64,000 nucleotides of DNA from Symsagittifera roscoffensis (lineage: Eukaryota > Xenacoelomorpha > Acoela > Convolutidae): NCBI RefSeq assembly GCF_963678635.1, contig NC_087064.1, positions 33,580,369 to 33,644,368 of the forward strand, written 5' to 3'. This document shows positions 34,080 through 47,228 of the stretch, one piece after another; positions within the stretch are counted from its first letter, which is position 1, and each line of letters begins with the position of its first letter. The translations under genes and the position numbers were made by a program. The notes under the pieces are model-generated. The model had not been told where the DNA came from, searched no databases, and saw only the letters and a list, made by a program, of their open reading frames with translations.

Positions 34080-36160
34080 AAAGTAGCATGGTTCATTACT
34101 GAATGTTCTGTCCATAACATCGATCCCATACCACAACCAAGAAAAAGTTTTCGAACGCAAAGTTCAGACAATGAAACTGTATTAGCAGATGAAACAGACC
34201 AGGTTTGTGAGCCTGATTGGTCTCATCCATCGTTTATTAATATGACAACTGATATATCAAGTACAGCAGTCGCTACTATCTCTGCTAATAAAAACTATTC
34301 AGAAGAATTCCACTCACTATTGATGCAACGTCTTTCAATTATAATGCAAAGTTGACTGACAGAACAGGAAATAATAATTTAAACTCCACATTCAATAAAA
34401 CACAAGAAAATTTAAATGGAACAAGAAATCTTCTACAACAAGACATTCGACCCCCATCACATTTCAGTGACGATGAAGAAGTCCAAAAAGAATGCCAACA
34501 ACAACACATCAAAGCCTTTCCCCCATTCATCTCACCTTTACACCTCCAGTAAACAAAAAAAAACAGCATTTCCGCAAACAACTATACAAACCAGAGTAAA
34601 ACGTTCTGTTACTCCAAAATACTGAAAATGAATTGTCAAACACTTAAAACAGTAACGGCATCACAACAAACAAGTAAACGAAAAATGTCTAACAGAAATA
34701 ACTTTTCCGATCATAACTACAACTTTTTTGCAAAAAACAAAATAACAAAACCCCCCATATGAACAGTCAAAATCAATCACAATCTTATAGTTAAGATGAA
34801 AAAAAACCACAACAAGCCTCTCGCTCAGTATGTTTTAACAATTAACTACGAGTTACAGTGGATCGTAGCAAAAAAATACACGTTCTTCCAAAAAAAACAT
34901 GAATATTAAACATGTTTTAAGGAATCGACGACTTTATTCAGAAGATGAAGATTATTATAGCCAAAACCAACAACGATTTAGCACAAATCACAAAAACAAT
35001 AATTGGAAAATTGATCAACCAGATCCTATTAACCAACCAGATCTTTTTGAATCATATACACGAAATGAACAAACACGACAAACAAGACAAAACTCAGCAT
35101 CATTTAATAAAAACTTTCAATTACAAAGTCCTGTAAAAACACAAAGTTATCCACCAACTCAAATGCAAAAAAAAATCCCATTACAATAGTATGTACAACA
35201 AGATGAAATTCCAAAAACACAAATTACAATTTCTTCTCAAGTACCGAATGCCGCAGAATCACTACAAATGACTATGAATCCATACCTTATGGGTGGATCT
35301 TCTATATCTTCTAAAAAATCACTGGTGGTATTCACAAGAACAGATCCTGAATAGTCAGTAGAAGACTACTTAAACGGAGTCACAGCTAATTTGATTTTAA
35401 TTATAAGACCTGAACCAGTTAATACGCCTTTTCATCAAAATTGGATATATAGACGCACAGCTCTAAACAACACTTGTTGGCGCAGCTCAAAAAAGGTTTC
35501 CAGTTTCACCTATAGAGCTTAAATAAGAATGGAAAAGATTCACACAAAAAGTTTCAGAAATGTTCGACTCTGTTCGAAAGAATTAAACAACATCAAAGAG
35601 TTCTATGCAACAAAATCCGTAGACACCCTAATGAAACAATTAAGCAACTTGCAGTAAGAATCGAAACAATAGTGAGAAAACCATATTCCCTCAGTACGCA
35701 TGATTATAAAATCACAAAGATTACAGAAGTCTCAATGATGACTCTAACACCACAACTACGAAAATTAAGGATAAAGAGGAGAGTATCACATCCATCTTCA
35801 TTTCGAGAACCTGATATAGACTTCCGAAAACTAGTAGACAAAGTAGAACAAGCTGAAATCACCATGGATTTGAAAGAAAAAAATTTTAAATTACCATATG
35901 TAAATAATAACCATACATCTACTTCACAAGTTAATAACATCCATGACTCTGACACTGAACTGGCTAAACAAATCATTCAAAAACTAAATATCTACGAGAA
36001 AATTCCACATTTTAAAGGTAAATCTTCATTCGAAAAATGGTGTAATTATTGACGTAGATATGGACATAGCATCACTGAATGTAGACAGAAACAACAAAAT
36101 AATCAGAACAAACCAAAGAATTATAGAGAGTCAAAATTTTTTTTTATCAGTACATGAAAA
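34080..36160 (+). pseudogene. Decayed gag of a Ty3/gypsy-like LTR element
   Basis: Interrupted reading frames together resemble a retroelement capsid/nucleocapsid: a polar N-terminal part (34080-35190), a capsid-like stretch at about 35320-35640 (FTRTDPE, then SVEDYLNGVTANLIL) and a 126-codon frame at 35672-36052 (RKLVDKVEQAEITMDLKEKN). It ends in a CCHC zinc knuckle at 36041-36082: Cys-Asn-Tyr, then TGA where the second Cys is expected, then four residues, His, four residues, Cys. The TGA and many other stops and frameshifts show the gene is dead. The frame just downstream is rich in Asn, Gln and Arg, as in gag C-termini. Confidence 0.75.
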
Positions 36161-37290
36161 AAGCCCAGAGTTTTCCAAACAAAAACACTCACTGTAATAA
36201 TAGTTCGGGAAAACCACTCCCAGATATTCATAATACATTCAGACAACAATCACCCTATCAAAATAACTATCGCAGAAGATCTCCAGATCGAATAAATTCA
36301 CAAAATCTCTCATAAAAGAGTTATAGTTGATCAAACAGTCAAAACAATCAATATCGAAATAATTATTCAAGATCAAAGTCAAACAGAAGTAACTACTAAA
36401 ATTATGTTAGAAATCGTTTTTATTCAAACTCTCGAACGAGATAATAATCAAATTACCGTTCCAGAAAATCAAGCAGATTAGCTACAGCGCAAGGATCAAA
36501 CTTAACACATTTTGGAAAAATTCAATTACTCCTTGTTCCCACTCGAAAAACGAAATAAAATACACTTTTGAACAAACCTTTCAATTAAACATTTCATATC
36601 GCAGATATAAAACACAATATTGTTGGAATACCATTTTCTAATAAAAATATCCCCGCTATTAATATCTTTAATAGAAAAATACATATGAACGATAAATACA
36701 CATGAATGAAAAACACATCACTCACATTTTTTCAAAGATTAGTTAACAAAACTCCAGTCTTCTCCAATTATTACCCTTTATAAAATCAAGAACAAAAACA
36801 TATGAAACCATTAGCAGGCTATGTATATAACTTCTCAATTAGTCAAGTCCATCAATACAACATGAAGCAAACCAAATAACGGCTATATATGTCCCTGAAA
36901 TCAAACCAATTCAAATACACAAAAAAAAACAAGTTAAGACATAATTTACTTGAATGTATACAAAAATTCTCCATATAAAAGAACGTTACCCCTCGTTCTT
37001 TTATGATATTGTGAAACTAATGCAACAATTTCCCCCACAGTAGAAACAGCATAAAGAGTTAAATAAAATCTTGAAAATATTAGGCATATGCCAATGAACA
37101 ATTCCCAATGAAGAATTATCAATTAATAAAATAATTAGTGATTCAAAACGAAAAACAGACTACTTCATAAAACCTTATTTAAAACCAACGTTTCGAATAT
37201 CAAAATATACCACTGAAAAACAGAAGTTTCTTACAATGCACTCAAATTACACAACAAGAATTTAAACAACTAGCAGAACTACTACTTAAT
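36161..37290 (+). pseudogene. Gag-pol junction and protease region, badly decayed
   Basis: Between the zinc knuckle and the reverse transcriptase. The stretch at about 36590-36690 can be read as HIADIKHNIVGIPF, like the end of retroelement aspartic proteases, but no DTG/DSG active site could be assigned. Stops occur in every frame. Confidence 0.4.
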
Positions 37291-37296
37291 TACCCA

Positions 37297-38240
37297 ATGG
37301 TTTACGCTACATCTAAAATTGATGCTGGAAAAGTAAACTCACCACTGCATCTACGTTTAAAATTGGACGCAGTATTCAAAAAACAAAGTGCACGTAAAGT
37401 TTCGATTCACTTACAAGATAATAGATTAATAGATATTTTGGAACAATACGAAATCATTTCTCCAATGAAAAAAAGATTAACCAAAAGGAAACACACTCAT
37501 AGAACCAGTTGTTATCCTCGCTAAAGGAGACTCATTATAAATCGTTCTAGATGCTAGATAGCTGAATTCACTTATTGAAGTATCTAAATGTAATTGGCTA
37601 TTGAAACAATTCAAGTAATTCTCACAAAAATGAACGGACAGTTCTACACACCAGCTGGCATGAACAGCGCATATAATCAAATGCCACTAGATGAACAATT
37701 ACGACGCTTAACACAGTTCGTTATTGGAAATCAATAATACGAATTTAATAGACTTTTCTATGGAATTTCTATAGGATCAGCAGCATTTTCAGCATTCATG
37801 AGTAAAACTTTTCGACAACTTATTCTCAGTAAGATTGTTATAACTTGTTTAGACAATCTTTTCATGCAATCACAAACAGAACACAAAATGTTTAAAGTAA
37901 TTGAAAAGTGCCGCCAAATACTTTTCAAGGAAAACAGGAAAGCAGCCCCAGACAAATTACAAATCTTTCTTACTCGTGTAAATTTCTTTGGACATAATAT
38001 TGAAGGAAATACAATCACTCCATTAAAATCTCGTATAGACGCAATCATAAAACTTCAAACTCTATCAAAGAAAAAAATTGAAGAATTTCTTGGAATGCTA
38101 AGTTTTTTAAGTATACGTCTAAAAATGCAATAATTTGTAAGACCACTTCATAATATTCTCAAACAACAAAACATTTTTGAATGGATGACAGTACACCAAA
38201 AACGTTTTCAAGAAATAAAAACACTTCTCACTGAACAAAT
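37297..38240 (+). pseudogene. Reverse transcriptase remnant (Ty3/gypsy-like)
   Basis: Pieces in shifting frames keep the RT order: an N-terminal SARKVSIHLQ... LIDILEQYEIISP block, ILAKG/VLDAR, AYNQMPLDEQ, FNRLFYGIS (with FG-IS before the fingers/palm junction) and a 111-codon frame from 37798. The catalytic YLDD box is CLDN at 37846-37857, so the second metal-binding Asp is lost. The following FLTRVNFFGHNIEGNTITPL and EEFLGMLSFLS match the RT thumb/connection (LGH.I...GI, ..FLG..N/S). The domain order and these motifs place it in Ty3/gypsy rather than BEL or copia. Confidence 0.85.
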
Positions 38241-38815
38241 ATCAGGTCCAGACCAATCATTTTATGCTAAGTGCGACGCCTCCGATTTTGGAATCAGCGC
38301 AGCATTATTTTAATTACTCGAAGGAACAAACAAAATGAATCTTATCTCAGCAAACTCAAGACTATTTACACAAGCCGAACTTAGACTCTCTGCATTTATG
38401 AGAGAATGTACAGCTAAAAAATATACTCTCACAGAATATAATTTTTAAATACTTGGATCAAAACATCCAACAGTTCTATTTACAGATAGAACTTTTGGAT
38501 GTATAATTTTCCTATTTACCTATAAACATAAACCTATAATTTTTCTATTTACACAAAAATCAAATCCAAATCATAGAGTTTATAGATTTAAACTAATGCT
38601 AGTGAAATTCCCAAACTTACATATAGTTTGGACTGGAGGAAAAAATCTTGCATTACCAGATACACTCAGTCGAAACACACCACCTGAATTGATAATCAGA
38701 AAAACAACGATAGAAATACCCCAAAATATGAAGTTTTTCCTTGCAAAATACGAAACATCACCACGATTAGAATTCAAATATGCAGTAAAACCGACCTTGA
38801 AAATGCACAAATAAG
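38241..38815 (+). pseudogene. RNase H remnant of pol
   Basis: Contains AKCDASDFGISAALF (first catalytic Asp region), NLISANSRLFTQAELRLS (the S-R-x-L-x..E block), and the typical RNase H end HRVYRFKLMLVKFPNLHIVW followed by GKNLALPDTLSRN. Stops at about 38312 and 38446 break the frame. Confidence 0.85.
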
Positions 38816-39590
38816 TTTAACATGATATCCAGATAATTTAAATAAAACATTTTACCTCATAAATAATTTGCCAAAACAACCATTACGAAGTAGACTTGTT
38901 AGGCAACTCTACAACCGATACCATCTTCATGATGGATCAGAAACAATACACAATAAAAACCACTTAAGCAAAAAATGTATAGGACAAACCTGTTCCCCTT
39001 AGAAGAAAAAGAAAACTTAACTGAAAATATAAATTCATCAGGACCTCCAGGTTTAGACTCAAAATACACAATAATCCAAGTTTCAATCTACATCATCCTC
39101 TAGATAACATACCTTATTCAAAAACAGAAATTGAGAAAATTTTTCTACCAACCACAGAAAAAAGTGACACTCGAACTACTACAAAAATATCGAAACCTTG
39201 ACTCATAAATTAGACAACTCAAATCTTGGCACAAAAAAAAAAAACCCCTAAAAGCAGATATTAAAATTCTAGGAGACAAAACATTTTTAGATATTTCAGA
39301 AAAAAAATAACACATCCATAAACAAAAAAACCGATATTTTGGGAAGCCAAACATCTGAATTAAAAGTAGCCTGTCTAACATTAAGTTTGATACTCCTAGC
39401 ATTTCACATTTCACATTCCTTCAATGCAAAAGGATATGCAGGATCAGAAAAAAACTTTTCAAATTTTATCCAAAATGTTTACTTTCCACATGCACCAATT
39501 TCTCTTAAAATAATTATGTAACGATTGAATAACATGCAAGTTAAGTAAATCTTACCCACATCAGAAGCAAATGGCAGAAAAACAAGACTT
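38816..39590 (+). other. Pol spacer/integrase N-terminal region, unreadable
   Basis: Corresponds to the linker and the HHCC zinc-binding part of the integrase. Too many stops and frameshifts to assign motifs. Confidence 0.4.
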
Positions 39591-40705
39591 TAAAAGAAAA
39601 AGTTTATGTTTCAACCACAGAATCTCATTTGATATAAAAGGACCGATAACACCATCCTCAGAAGGAAATTCCTAGATAATGGTTATAGTTGATGCAGTTA
39701 CACACTATGTAGCTCTCAACCCTGTACCTCGTTCTAATATCTGTTATGCATATACAACACTTTACGAACACTGGATAGCAAAGTTTGGATTACCAGAAAT
39801 CCTTGTCAGAGATAGTGCCACAGAATTCGTAAGCAATGAAATCCTTACATTATGCCATCTTTACAACAATAAAATAAACCCCGAACGTATCATGCCTCTT
39901 GGACTAATGGATTAGTCGAAGGTATGAACCATTCACTACAAGAATACCTCAGATGTATCATAAGTTGAAATGATACAAATTACACCGAATTGTCAACAGA
40001 CATGAAATTATTCCCCTTAGCTTATAACTCACAGATAACAACAACTCTAGGACTTTCACCCTATGAAACGGTTTTAAATCAAAACCAAGGAAACCATTAA
40101 TGTTCACATCAGATGCCTCAAAAAATAGACAGGGGCATTGCCAACCTACTACAGGATCAATTTGTTATAAAATACCGTTACATACGGGCAATAAAGGTCA
40201 TTTACATCACCCGCAAATCTTGAAATTAGCTTTCGGCACACATACTGAATGGATTTTAATTAGAGATAAAAAAAACACATTGAAATTTATCAAAAATTTT
40301 CAAAAACTATTACAAAGACAGAATAATCAATCACGAAAAAATTCACGATTCACACCAGCTAGAAACCTAAAAATTAGAACGAATGTCTTAATGCCAAATT
40401 TTGTAACACAAAAAGGAATACCTAAAAAATTACAACCAATCCGAAAAAAGAACATTCAGATTATTGACAAACCCACTGATGTAACATACAAACTTATTGA
40501 TTCAAATAAAAAGGAAATAGTTCAACAAAGAAACAATCTTTTACCATATTACCCTAAAGAACACGCTCTTTGCGAACTAACACTGTTACACTCCTTTACA
40601 GGACTAAAGGTTGTCCACGAGAACTCAGACAATAAACATCGCCAAATACATGATATAAATTATTCAACACAATTATTAAAACCGAACAACAAAAAAAGGT
40701 CATAA
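39591..40705 (+). pseudogene. Integrase core and C-terminal region, decayed
   Basis: Catalytic triad visible across frames: Asp in SFDIKGPI (codon at 39631), Asp in LVRDSATEFV (39811) and Glu in GLVEGMNHSL (39918), about 35 codons after the second Asp, as in D,D(35)E integrases. GLSPYETVLN follows. The C-terminal 201-codon frame at 40100-40705 is basic and ends with LLKPNNKKRS. In-frame stops at 39673 and between 39907 and 40100 make it non-functional. No chromodomain was seen. Confidence 0.82.
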
Positions 40706-41290
40706 ATAAGCAACGCGCTCTTATTTGTTAATTGAAATAAACAAAATCTAAATGTTACAACCCTCCGCTATCAACCAGTAAAAAAGTCAACAATAGTGTT
40801 TCAACGTACACTCCAAATTTCCCTCAAGGAAAAATATTAAATTAGCCTAAAGTAAAAATACGAAATGATCATTTAGCCTAAAGTAGACTTAACTCACTCC
40901 TGAATATCCCAACCATCCAATAAATTAAAAAAAAAACTAGGAAGCTCATTCCTAGACCTTCAGACTTCCCCTCACCAGAAAGTGCCTATATTCAACCCAC
41001 TTGTCAAAAGTCAATAAAAAATCCGACCACACTCAATTTTTGACTCGGGAAAAAAATAATTCGACAAGACAAAATATTTCTCAAATGCTTCTCTCTCAGT
41101 CACTTCGACTCCTCAAAATAATAGTTTCAAATTTTTTTTCAATACTATTAATCTTTTTTCAACTCTGCATAATTTTATAATAGAAACCTTTGAAATACTT
41201 CTCTCCTTCTCGTATTTTTATGTAGTTTTTTCGTATTTTTTCATTCCCTCACAAAAGACTATCTCAACTTCTGAAAAACCCTTGACCACC
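40706..41290 (+). other. Post-pol non-coding region with paired GCCTAAAGTA motifs
   Basis: Stop-rich region shared with 44840-45430 (same strand) and 63360-63960 (inverted). It holds two copies of TTAGCCTAAAGTA at 40843 and 40874, 31 bp apart, and CCCACTTGTCAAAAGTCAAT. It is followed by T-rich tracts. Confidence 0.65.
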
Positions 41291-41930
41291 TCCACCATTA
41301 CAAACTATTTCACAACAAAACAATCCAAACATACCACCGGACTATTTAGGATCAACCCCCACATCCGAACAAATTCGTGAAAACTCTTTAACCCCCCAAT
41401 TTCAACACAACGTCTCCCACATTGGATGACACAAGCTTTCACTCAAGGTGAGCCAAACTTGGTAAAGAACCCTATAGATATCTCATCCGATACATCCTTG
41501 TCCCTACCAGAAACCTTATTTTTACCTTCAACTCCTTCAACAATAAATCAAACTCCAACAACAACATTTCCACTGAATTTCCTTACAAATGCAGATGATA
41601 GATATAGAGAACTTTTAACCAACAATATACATCTACGATTAGATTGGAATACATTCGTAGCACCCCTCTCCCTTATTTGGTCAACATCCTGATTGCAACA
41701 GGTTACAAAATTGGGCCACAGGTTGCAATTCAGACACGATATTCACAAAGACATACAAGAACACAATATACAAATCCTTACACAAGACAATTTAACACTT
41801 AAATTTGAAAAAACAGTGAAATTAAATAAATTAGTAACTCACACTCTCCCCATAGCTCCACCAAATATAACAGCTCAATCTTTACCTCCCCCGTTTATCA
41901 CAACAGAAATTATCTATTAATACGATAGAT
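41291..41930 (+). pseudogene. Remnant of the ATG-less third ORF (ORF c homologue)
   Basis: Homologous to the intact - strand frame at 61797-62933: QAFTQGEPNLVKNPIDISSD here versus HSFTQGEPNLVNDPIDISTD there, then LDWNTF, DIHKDIQEHNIQIL and NITAQSLPPPFITTEIIY. A frameshift near 41670 splits it into two frames. The 5' part that is present in the second copy (45440-46100) is deleted here. Confidence 0.75.
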
Positions 41931-42440
41931 ATACAAAAAAGACACATGGATACATAACATTCTATAACCCATATTCGGGACTATCCTACACATGTATCTT
42001 TTAATAATTTTTTTCCTACAAACCCTCTCTCCACTAGTTCTTTTTGAACCAACATCCCATCAAAATCCTTCCCCTCGAAGAGGATCACACGATTTATTAG
42101 TCACACATTATGACTGTGAGGAAAATGAACAAAAAACACTACTTAAATACGCCATAAACCAAGTAACTCGAAACGAATTCGAACCACAAAAAGTAAGACG
42201 AACATTGAAACGAATATAATAGCGCCACTTTATTCAAAAGCCCGAACTAAAAACTTAACAGGATACAAATTCACAGCAACATTTTCAGAGAAAAAAGTAC
42301 ATTGTTCCCAAGTCTCAAATGGAAACAAAAATAGACTCGATCATGAATCTTTCTATCAAAACGACATAGAAAGACTTTAAGATCTTAACACTGAAGATTG
42401 TAAAAACGAGCTCAACGATTAAAACTAACGGCGCACACGG
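41931..42440 (+). pseudogene. Remnant of the signal-peptide ORF (ORF d homologue)
   Basis: Starts at the ATG at 41992 with a hydrophobic leader (MYLLIIFFLQTLSPLVLF), then DLLVTHYDCEENEQKTLLKY, as in the intact - strand ORF d. It is interrupted after 75 codons. Other pieces follow in other frames, and the rest, with ORFs e and f, is deleted up to the LTR. Confidence 0.75.
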
Positions 42441-44005
42441 AAAATTAATCTAATGATAATTAACTCACGAAGAATTGTTTAATTAATGATTTTCAATTTT
42501 TAACTTTCACTGATGACAACTCTAACTTGTTTTCACTCGTTTCAATTTTTCCTTGCACCCGGTTGGAAGAATATTTATAATAAGCTGAACTAAACAACGC
42601 AGCCTTCTATTGCCACAACAAATCCACAAATTAATAGCATGACTAAGAAAGAAAGTCCCACGGTAACCAAACCGGATTAAACCCAGATTAAAATTCGATG
42701 AATTATTCTTTTGATAGCCACTTTCATTTTTTATTAAAACCAAATAAAACACAAAAAAATGTCAAAACACAAATCCAAAACGAATATGTTCTTCTTCTAC
42801 TTTTGAGAAAAATCTACTTTTAAGAAAAGCTCACAACCAAAACAAAAGAGATAAAAACACGTATTGAAAATTTAACAAAAGTTTGAACATATTAAGAGAC
42901 TCTGCACAAAGACCATAAAATATAGCCCACTCCTGGCCTCACCAACCAGAGAAACGTCCCGAGCATGCTCTATAGCTGGCCTAACCCACACGCTACAACC
43001 ACGCTTTGTGAACCACACTCTAATTTTGCCGAGAGTTGCTCTAGGGCGAGCGACGCTTTAAAATAACCAAACTAAAATGAAAAACGCTTTCGCGACAACA
43101 ATTAATAATAAGTCATAAAAAATTTAACTATCAAGATGTAAATATTTAAATGCAGTATGTGAAGATTTCTTAGAGCCCAAGAAACGAGCAGCAAAAAAGA
43201 TGACAACCCGACAACATTCCAACTCTGGAATGGCAAATCTATTTGGTTTGCTGCCAAAGTCACTACCCTCGAAAGATTTTAAGTATTGAACCAGAGCAAT
43301 GGCCATCTCGATGTTGATCTCACATACCGATCCTAGTCACTTGGCACTTCACACAGAAAATTTGAACTTTACCCTGCACGTAGTCTTGCTCTAAAGTTAA
43401 TGAAATCGATACATCATTGCATCGATCAGAAGTCTTGACACAATCACCAGAGACTACCCACGATCAACGAGACCTATCTTGAAACACGAACAAAACAGTC
43501 TTCTTAGATCTACACAAACCTCTACATCTTTCCTCTCTCCAAGAAATCACTGCTCAAAACTTCTAAAGAAAACGATAACACCCGTCCTTCACTAGAATAA
43601 ACAATTAAAAACTAAAAACTCTCTAAGCCCCGGATGGGTGGAACCATTTTTAAACTAGTATTTATAAACCAATTATATTATTGATAAATTACCTCTGTAA
43701 AATATTACTAACTAACCAATCATATTCCATCTCTAACCTTGACACTGATTTGTAAGTACCGAAACTACTTGCAGTTTCAGCACTAGAACAATTTGAATAA
43801 ATCCTAGAATACAGTTATTCTCCTTCTGGACCAACTCCAAAATCTAACTCGCGAAAACCAGTATACACTAGATCTATTGAGACTAGGAGATATAAGAGTA
43901 AGATTAAGTTTGGTATTAGACTAAGAAGTTGCACGAATCTATCCGGCCAAAAATAAGATAGCGTGACGAACAGACAGTGTACCTTATCTGAAATTACTCT
44001 ATAAA
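42441..44005 (+). repeat. 3' LTR of the first + strand copy
   Basis: Matches 47230-48707 almost throughout and, inverted, 55441-57000. Shared boxes are CACGAAGAATTGTTTAA, GCACCCGGTTGGAAGAA, CATGCTCTATAGCTGGCCTA, GCCCCGGATGGGTGGAACCA and GATAGCGTGACGAACAGACA. It breaks off at GAAATTACTCTAT (about 44005), where the second copy begins. The exact upstream border is uncertain because of the env deletion. Confidence 0.8.
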
Positions 44006-44500
44006 AAAAAACACAATGAAATTTATCAAAAAATAGTCAAAAACTATTACAAAGACAGATTAATCAATCACAAAAAATTTTACGATTAACACCAGCTAGA
44101 AACCTAAAAATTAGAACGAATGTCTTAATGCCAAATTTTGTAACACAAAAAGGAATACCTAAAAAAATTACAACCAATCCGAAAAAAGAACATTCAGATT
44201 ATTGACAAACCCACTGATGTAACATACAAACTTATTGATTCAAATAAAAAGGAAATAGTTCAACAAAGAAACAATCTTTTACCATATTACCCTAAGGAAC
44301 ACGCTCTTTGCGAACTAACACTGTTACACTCCTTTACAGGACTAAAGGTTGTCCACGAGAACTCAGACAATAAACATCGCCAAATACATGATATAAATTA
44401 TTCAACACAATTATTAAAACCGAACAACAAAAAAATTAAAAATTCCCAACCAAAATTTCAAATTTCAAATAACAAAGTAAAAATCAAAAACTAGAAGGAA
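44006..44500 (+). pseudogene. Second copy: integrase C-terminal fragment
   Basis: AAAAAAAACACAATGAAATT and what follows repeats 40264-40690 with few changes. It is joined directly to the broken LTR at an A-run. It continues beyond the first copy's end into NSQPKFQISNNKVKIKN and a TAG, showing that the first copy lost part of its pol 3' end. Confidence 0.8.
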
Positions 44501-45435
44501 GAATTTTATCAATAGAAGCAAACAAAATCTCAACAATGAAAATCATGACGACTCCAAAATCAACCACGGAAAGATTACAGAACATTCATTCAACAACCTA
44601 AAAATTTAACGAAAGTTGAATTTCAAAAACCCTCTCAAGTTAATTAATTATTTTGAACATTTTAAAACGCATCAAATTTTTCTTCTCTTTTCTATATTTC
44701 TTGTTGACACTCTTGAATACTTGAATAGCTAGTTCAACTTTAGCCAATCAGAAATTAATTAAACCTCACCCCATTCTGACACCACTTCTTTAACCGACAC
44801 TTCGCTCACTTCAAACATATATGAAACTATAACTTAAAGACCTCCAGGTCATAATAAAGCAACGCGCTCATATTTGCTAATTGAAATAAACAAAATCTAA
44901 ATGTTACAACCCTCCGCTATCAACCAGTAAAAAAGTCAACAATAGTGTTTCAACGTACACTCCAAATTTCCCTCAAGGAAAAATATTAAATTTGCCTAAA
45001 GTAAAAATCCAAAATGATCCTTTAGCCTAAAGTAGACTTAACGCCTGAATATCCTAATCAACCAAAAAATTAAAAAAAAACTAGGAAGCTCATTCCTAGA
45101 CCTTCAGACTTCCCCTCACCAGAAAGTGCCTATATTCAACCCACTTGTCAAAAGTCAATAAAAACTCCGACCACACTCAATTTTTGACTCGGAAAAAAAA
45201 TAATTCGACAAGACAAAATATTTCTCAAATGTTTCTCTCTCAGTCACTTCAACTCCTCAAAATAATAGTTTCAAATTTTTTTTCAATACTATTAATCTTT
45301 TTTCAACTCTGCATAATTTTATAATAGAAACCTTTGAAATACCTTCTCTCCTTCTGGTATTTTTTTGTAGTTTTTTCGTATTTTTTCATTCCCTCACAAA
45401 AGCCTATCTCAACTTCTCAAAAACCTTTGACCACC
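44501..45435 (+). other. Second copy: post-pol non-coding region
   Basis: From 44846 it repeats 40700-41290, including the two GCCTAAAGTA motifs (44994 and 45025, again 31 bp apart). The ~350 bp before it (44501-44845) have no counterpart in the first copy. Confidence 0.7.
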
Positions 45436-45655
45436 TCCTCGGGTACGATAATTCAGCAACTATCTAATTCTTAAGGCATTTGTTCAACAAGAAAGGCATC
45501 CTTCTTCTTTTAGTAATTTTTGTCACGTTTCTAGTTTTCCTAATTTTGACATTATGTAAATGTATAAAACAAGCAATAATCACCTTTGTACTAGCAACAA
45601 TCCTTTTGATCATTTTCATAGAAAAATATTATAAGCAACATAGACTTTAATTACA
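45436..45655 (+). pseudogene. Second copy: remnant of the small membrane ORF b
   Basis: Around 45500-45650 a broken frame reads like the intact - strand ORF b (62939-63127): LILT-CKCIK-AIITF-LATI-LIIF-E-YY. Several TAG/TAA/TGA codons interrupt it. This proves the small membrane ORF belongs to the element family. Confidence 0.7.
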
Positions 45656-46735
45656 ACAAAAAAAAGTTTTTACAAAATTGCTAATCAACAACCAACACAT
45701 CGATCCCCACCGACTACGACATCTCAGCAACTTCCGGCAACACCAACGTCTAGTCAAACAATTCAACCCCAATCATCAACACGCGTTCCATTTCAAGAAA
45801 TTCTCTACACATTTGAAGAAGACACGCGTTACTATCAGAGCCTTTAATACCCTTAGCTCGCCATGCACCTTTAAGCGAACCACAATACGAACCAACATAC
45901 AATATCTATCCTTCTCTCCAACGAGACCTTAATAGAACAAGACATCCTAGTCAAAACCAAAATTATAAATCTACAATAGAAAGACAAATCATCCGTTCAA
46001 GACGAAATAGAAACTTTACAACTCCCAGAGCTCATTTTATTAAACCCACATCACCAACCCCAAATCCTTTGGACCTTTGCAGTAAAACAATTTAAAGTAC
46101 CCCTCCACCATTACAAACTATTTCACAACAAAACAATCCAAACATACCACCGGACTATTTAGGATCAACCCCCACATCCGAACAAATTCGTGAAAACTCT
46201 TTAACCCCCCAATTTCAACACAACGTCTCCTACATTGGATGACACAAGCTTTCACTCAAGGTGAGCCAAACTTGGTAAAGAACCCTATAGATATCTCATC
46301 CGATACATCCTTGTCCCTACCAGAAACCTTATCTTTACCTTCAACTCCTTCAACAATAAATCAAACTCCAACAACAACATTTCCACTGAATTTCCTTACA
46401 AATGCAGATGATAGATATAGAGAACTTTTAACCAACAATATACATCTACGATCAGATTGGAATACATTCGTAGCACCCCTCTCCCTAATTTGGTCAACAT
46501 CCTGATTGCAACACGTTACATAATTGGGCCACAGGTTGCAATTCAGACACGATATTCACAAAGACATACAAGAACACAATATACAAATCCTTACACAAGA
46601 CAATTTAACACTTAAATTTGAAAAAACAGTGAAATTAAATAAATTAGTAACTCACACTCTCTACATAGCTCCAATAAATATAACAGCTCAATCTTTACCT
46701 CCCCCGTTTATCACAACAGAAATTATCTTTTAATA
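45656..46735 (+). pseudogene. Second copy: remnant of the ATG-less ORF c
   Basis: Homologue of 61797-62933 on the - strand. It begins ATT GCT AAT CAA CAA CC, has TRVPFQEILYTFEED (versus TRISFQDNPYTFEER) and TQAFTQGEPNLVKNPIDISS at 46242, and ends near 46733. Frameshifts and stops are present. No ATG at its beginning either. Confidence 0.75.
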
Positions 46736-47228
46736 CGATAGATATACAAAAAAGACACATGGATACATAACATTCTATAACCCATATTCGAGACTATCCT
46801 ACACATGTATCTTTTAATAATTTTTTTTCTACAAACCCTCTCTCCACTAGTTCTTTTAGAACCAACATCCCATCAAAGTCCTTCCCCTCGAAGAGGACCA
46901 CAAGATTTATTAGTCACACATTATGACTGTGAAGAAAATGAACAAAAACACTACATAAATACGCCATAAACCAAGTAACTCAAAGCGAATTCGAAGCACA
47001 AAAAATAGGAAAAAAGAAACGAATATAGTAGCGCCACTTTATTCGAAAGCCCGAACTAAAAACTTAACAGCATACAAATTCACAGCAACATTTTCAGAGA
47101 AAAAAGTACATTGTTCCCAAGTCCCAAATGCAAACAAAAATAGACTCGATCACGAATCTTTCTATCAAAACAACATAGAAAGACTTTATGAAGATTGTAA
47201 AAACGAGCTCAACGATTAAAACTAACGG
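46736..47228 (+). pseudogene. Second copy: remnant of ORF d
   Basis: ATGTATCTTTTAATAATTTT at 46807 and the DLLVTHYDCEENEQK block match ORF d. It is frameshifted early, and most of ORF d and all of ORFs e and f are deleted up to the LTR, as in the first copy. Both copies share this deletion, so one probably derives from the other. Confidence 0.75.

Noticed and set aside
45678-45932. His/Gln-rich 84-codon + strand frame
   Set aside because: Out of phase with the homologue of ORF c that covers this DNA; an alternative-frame artefact.
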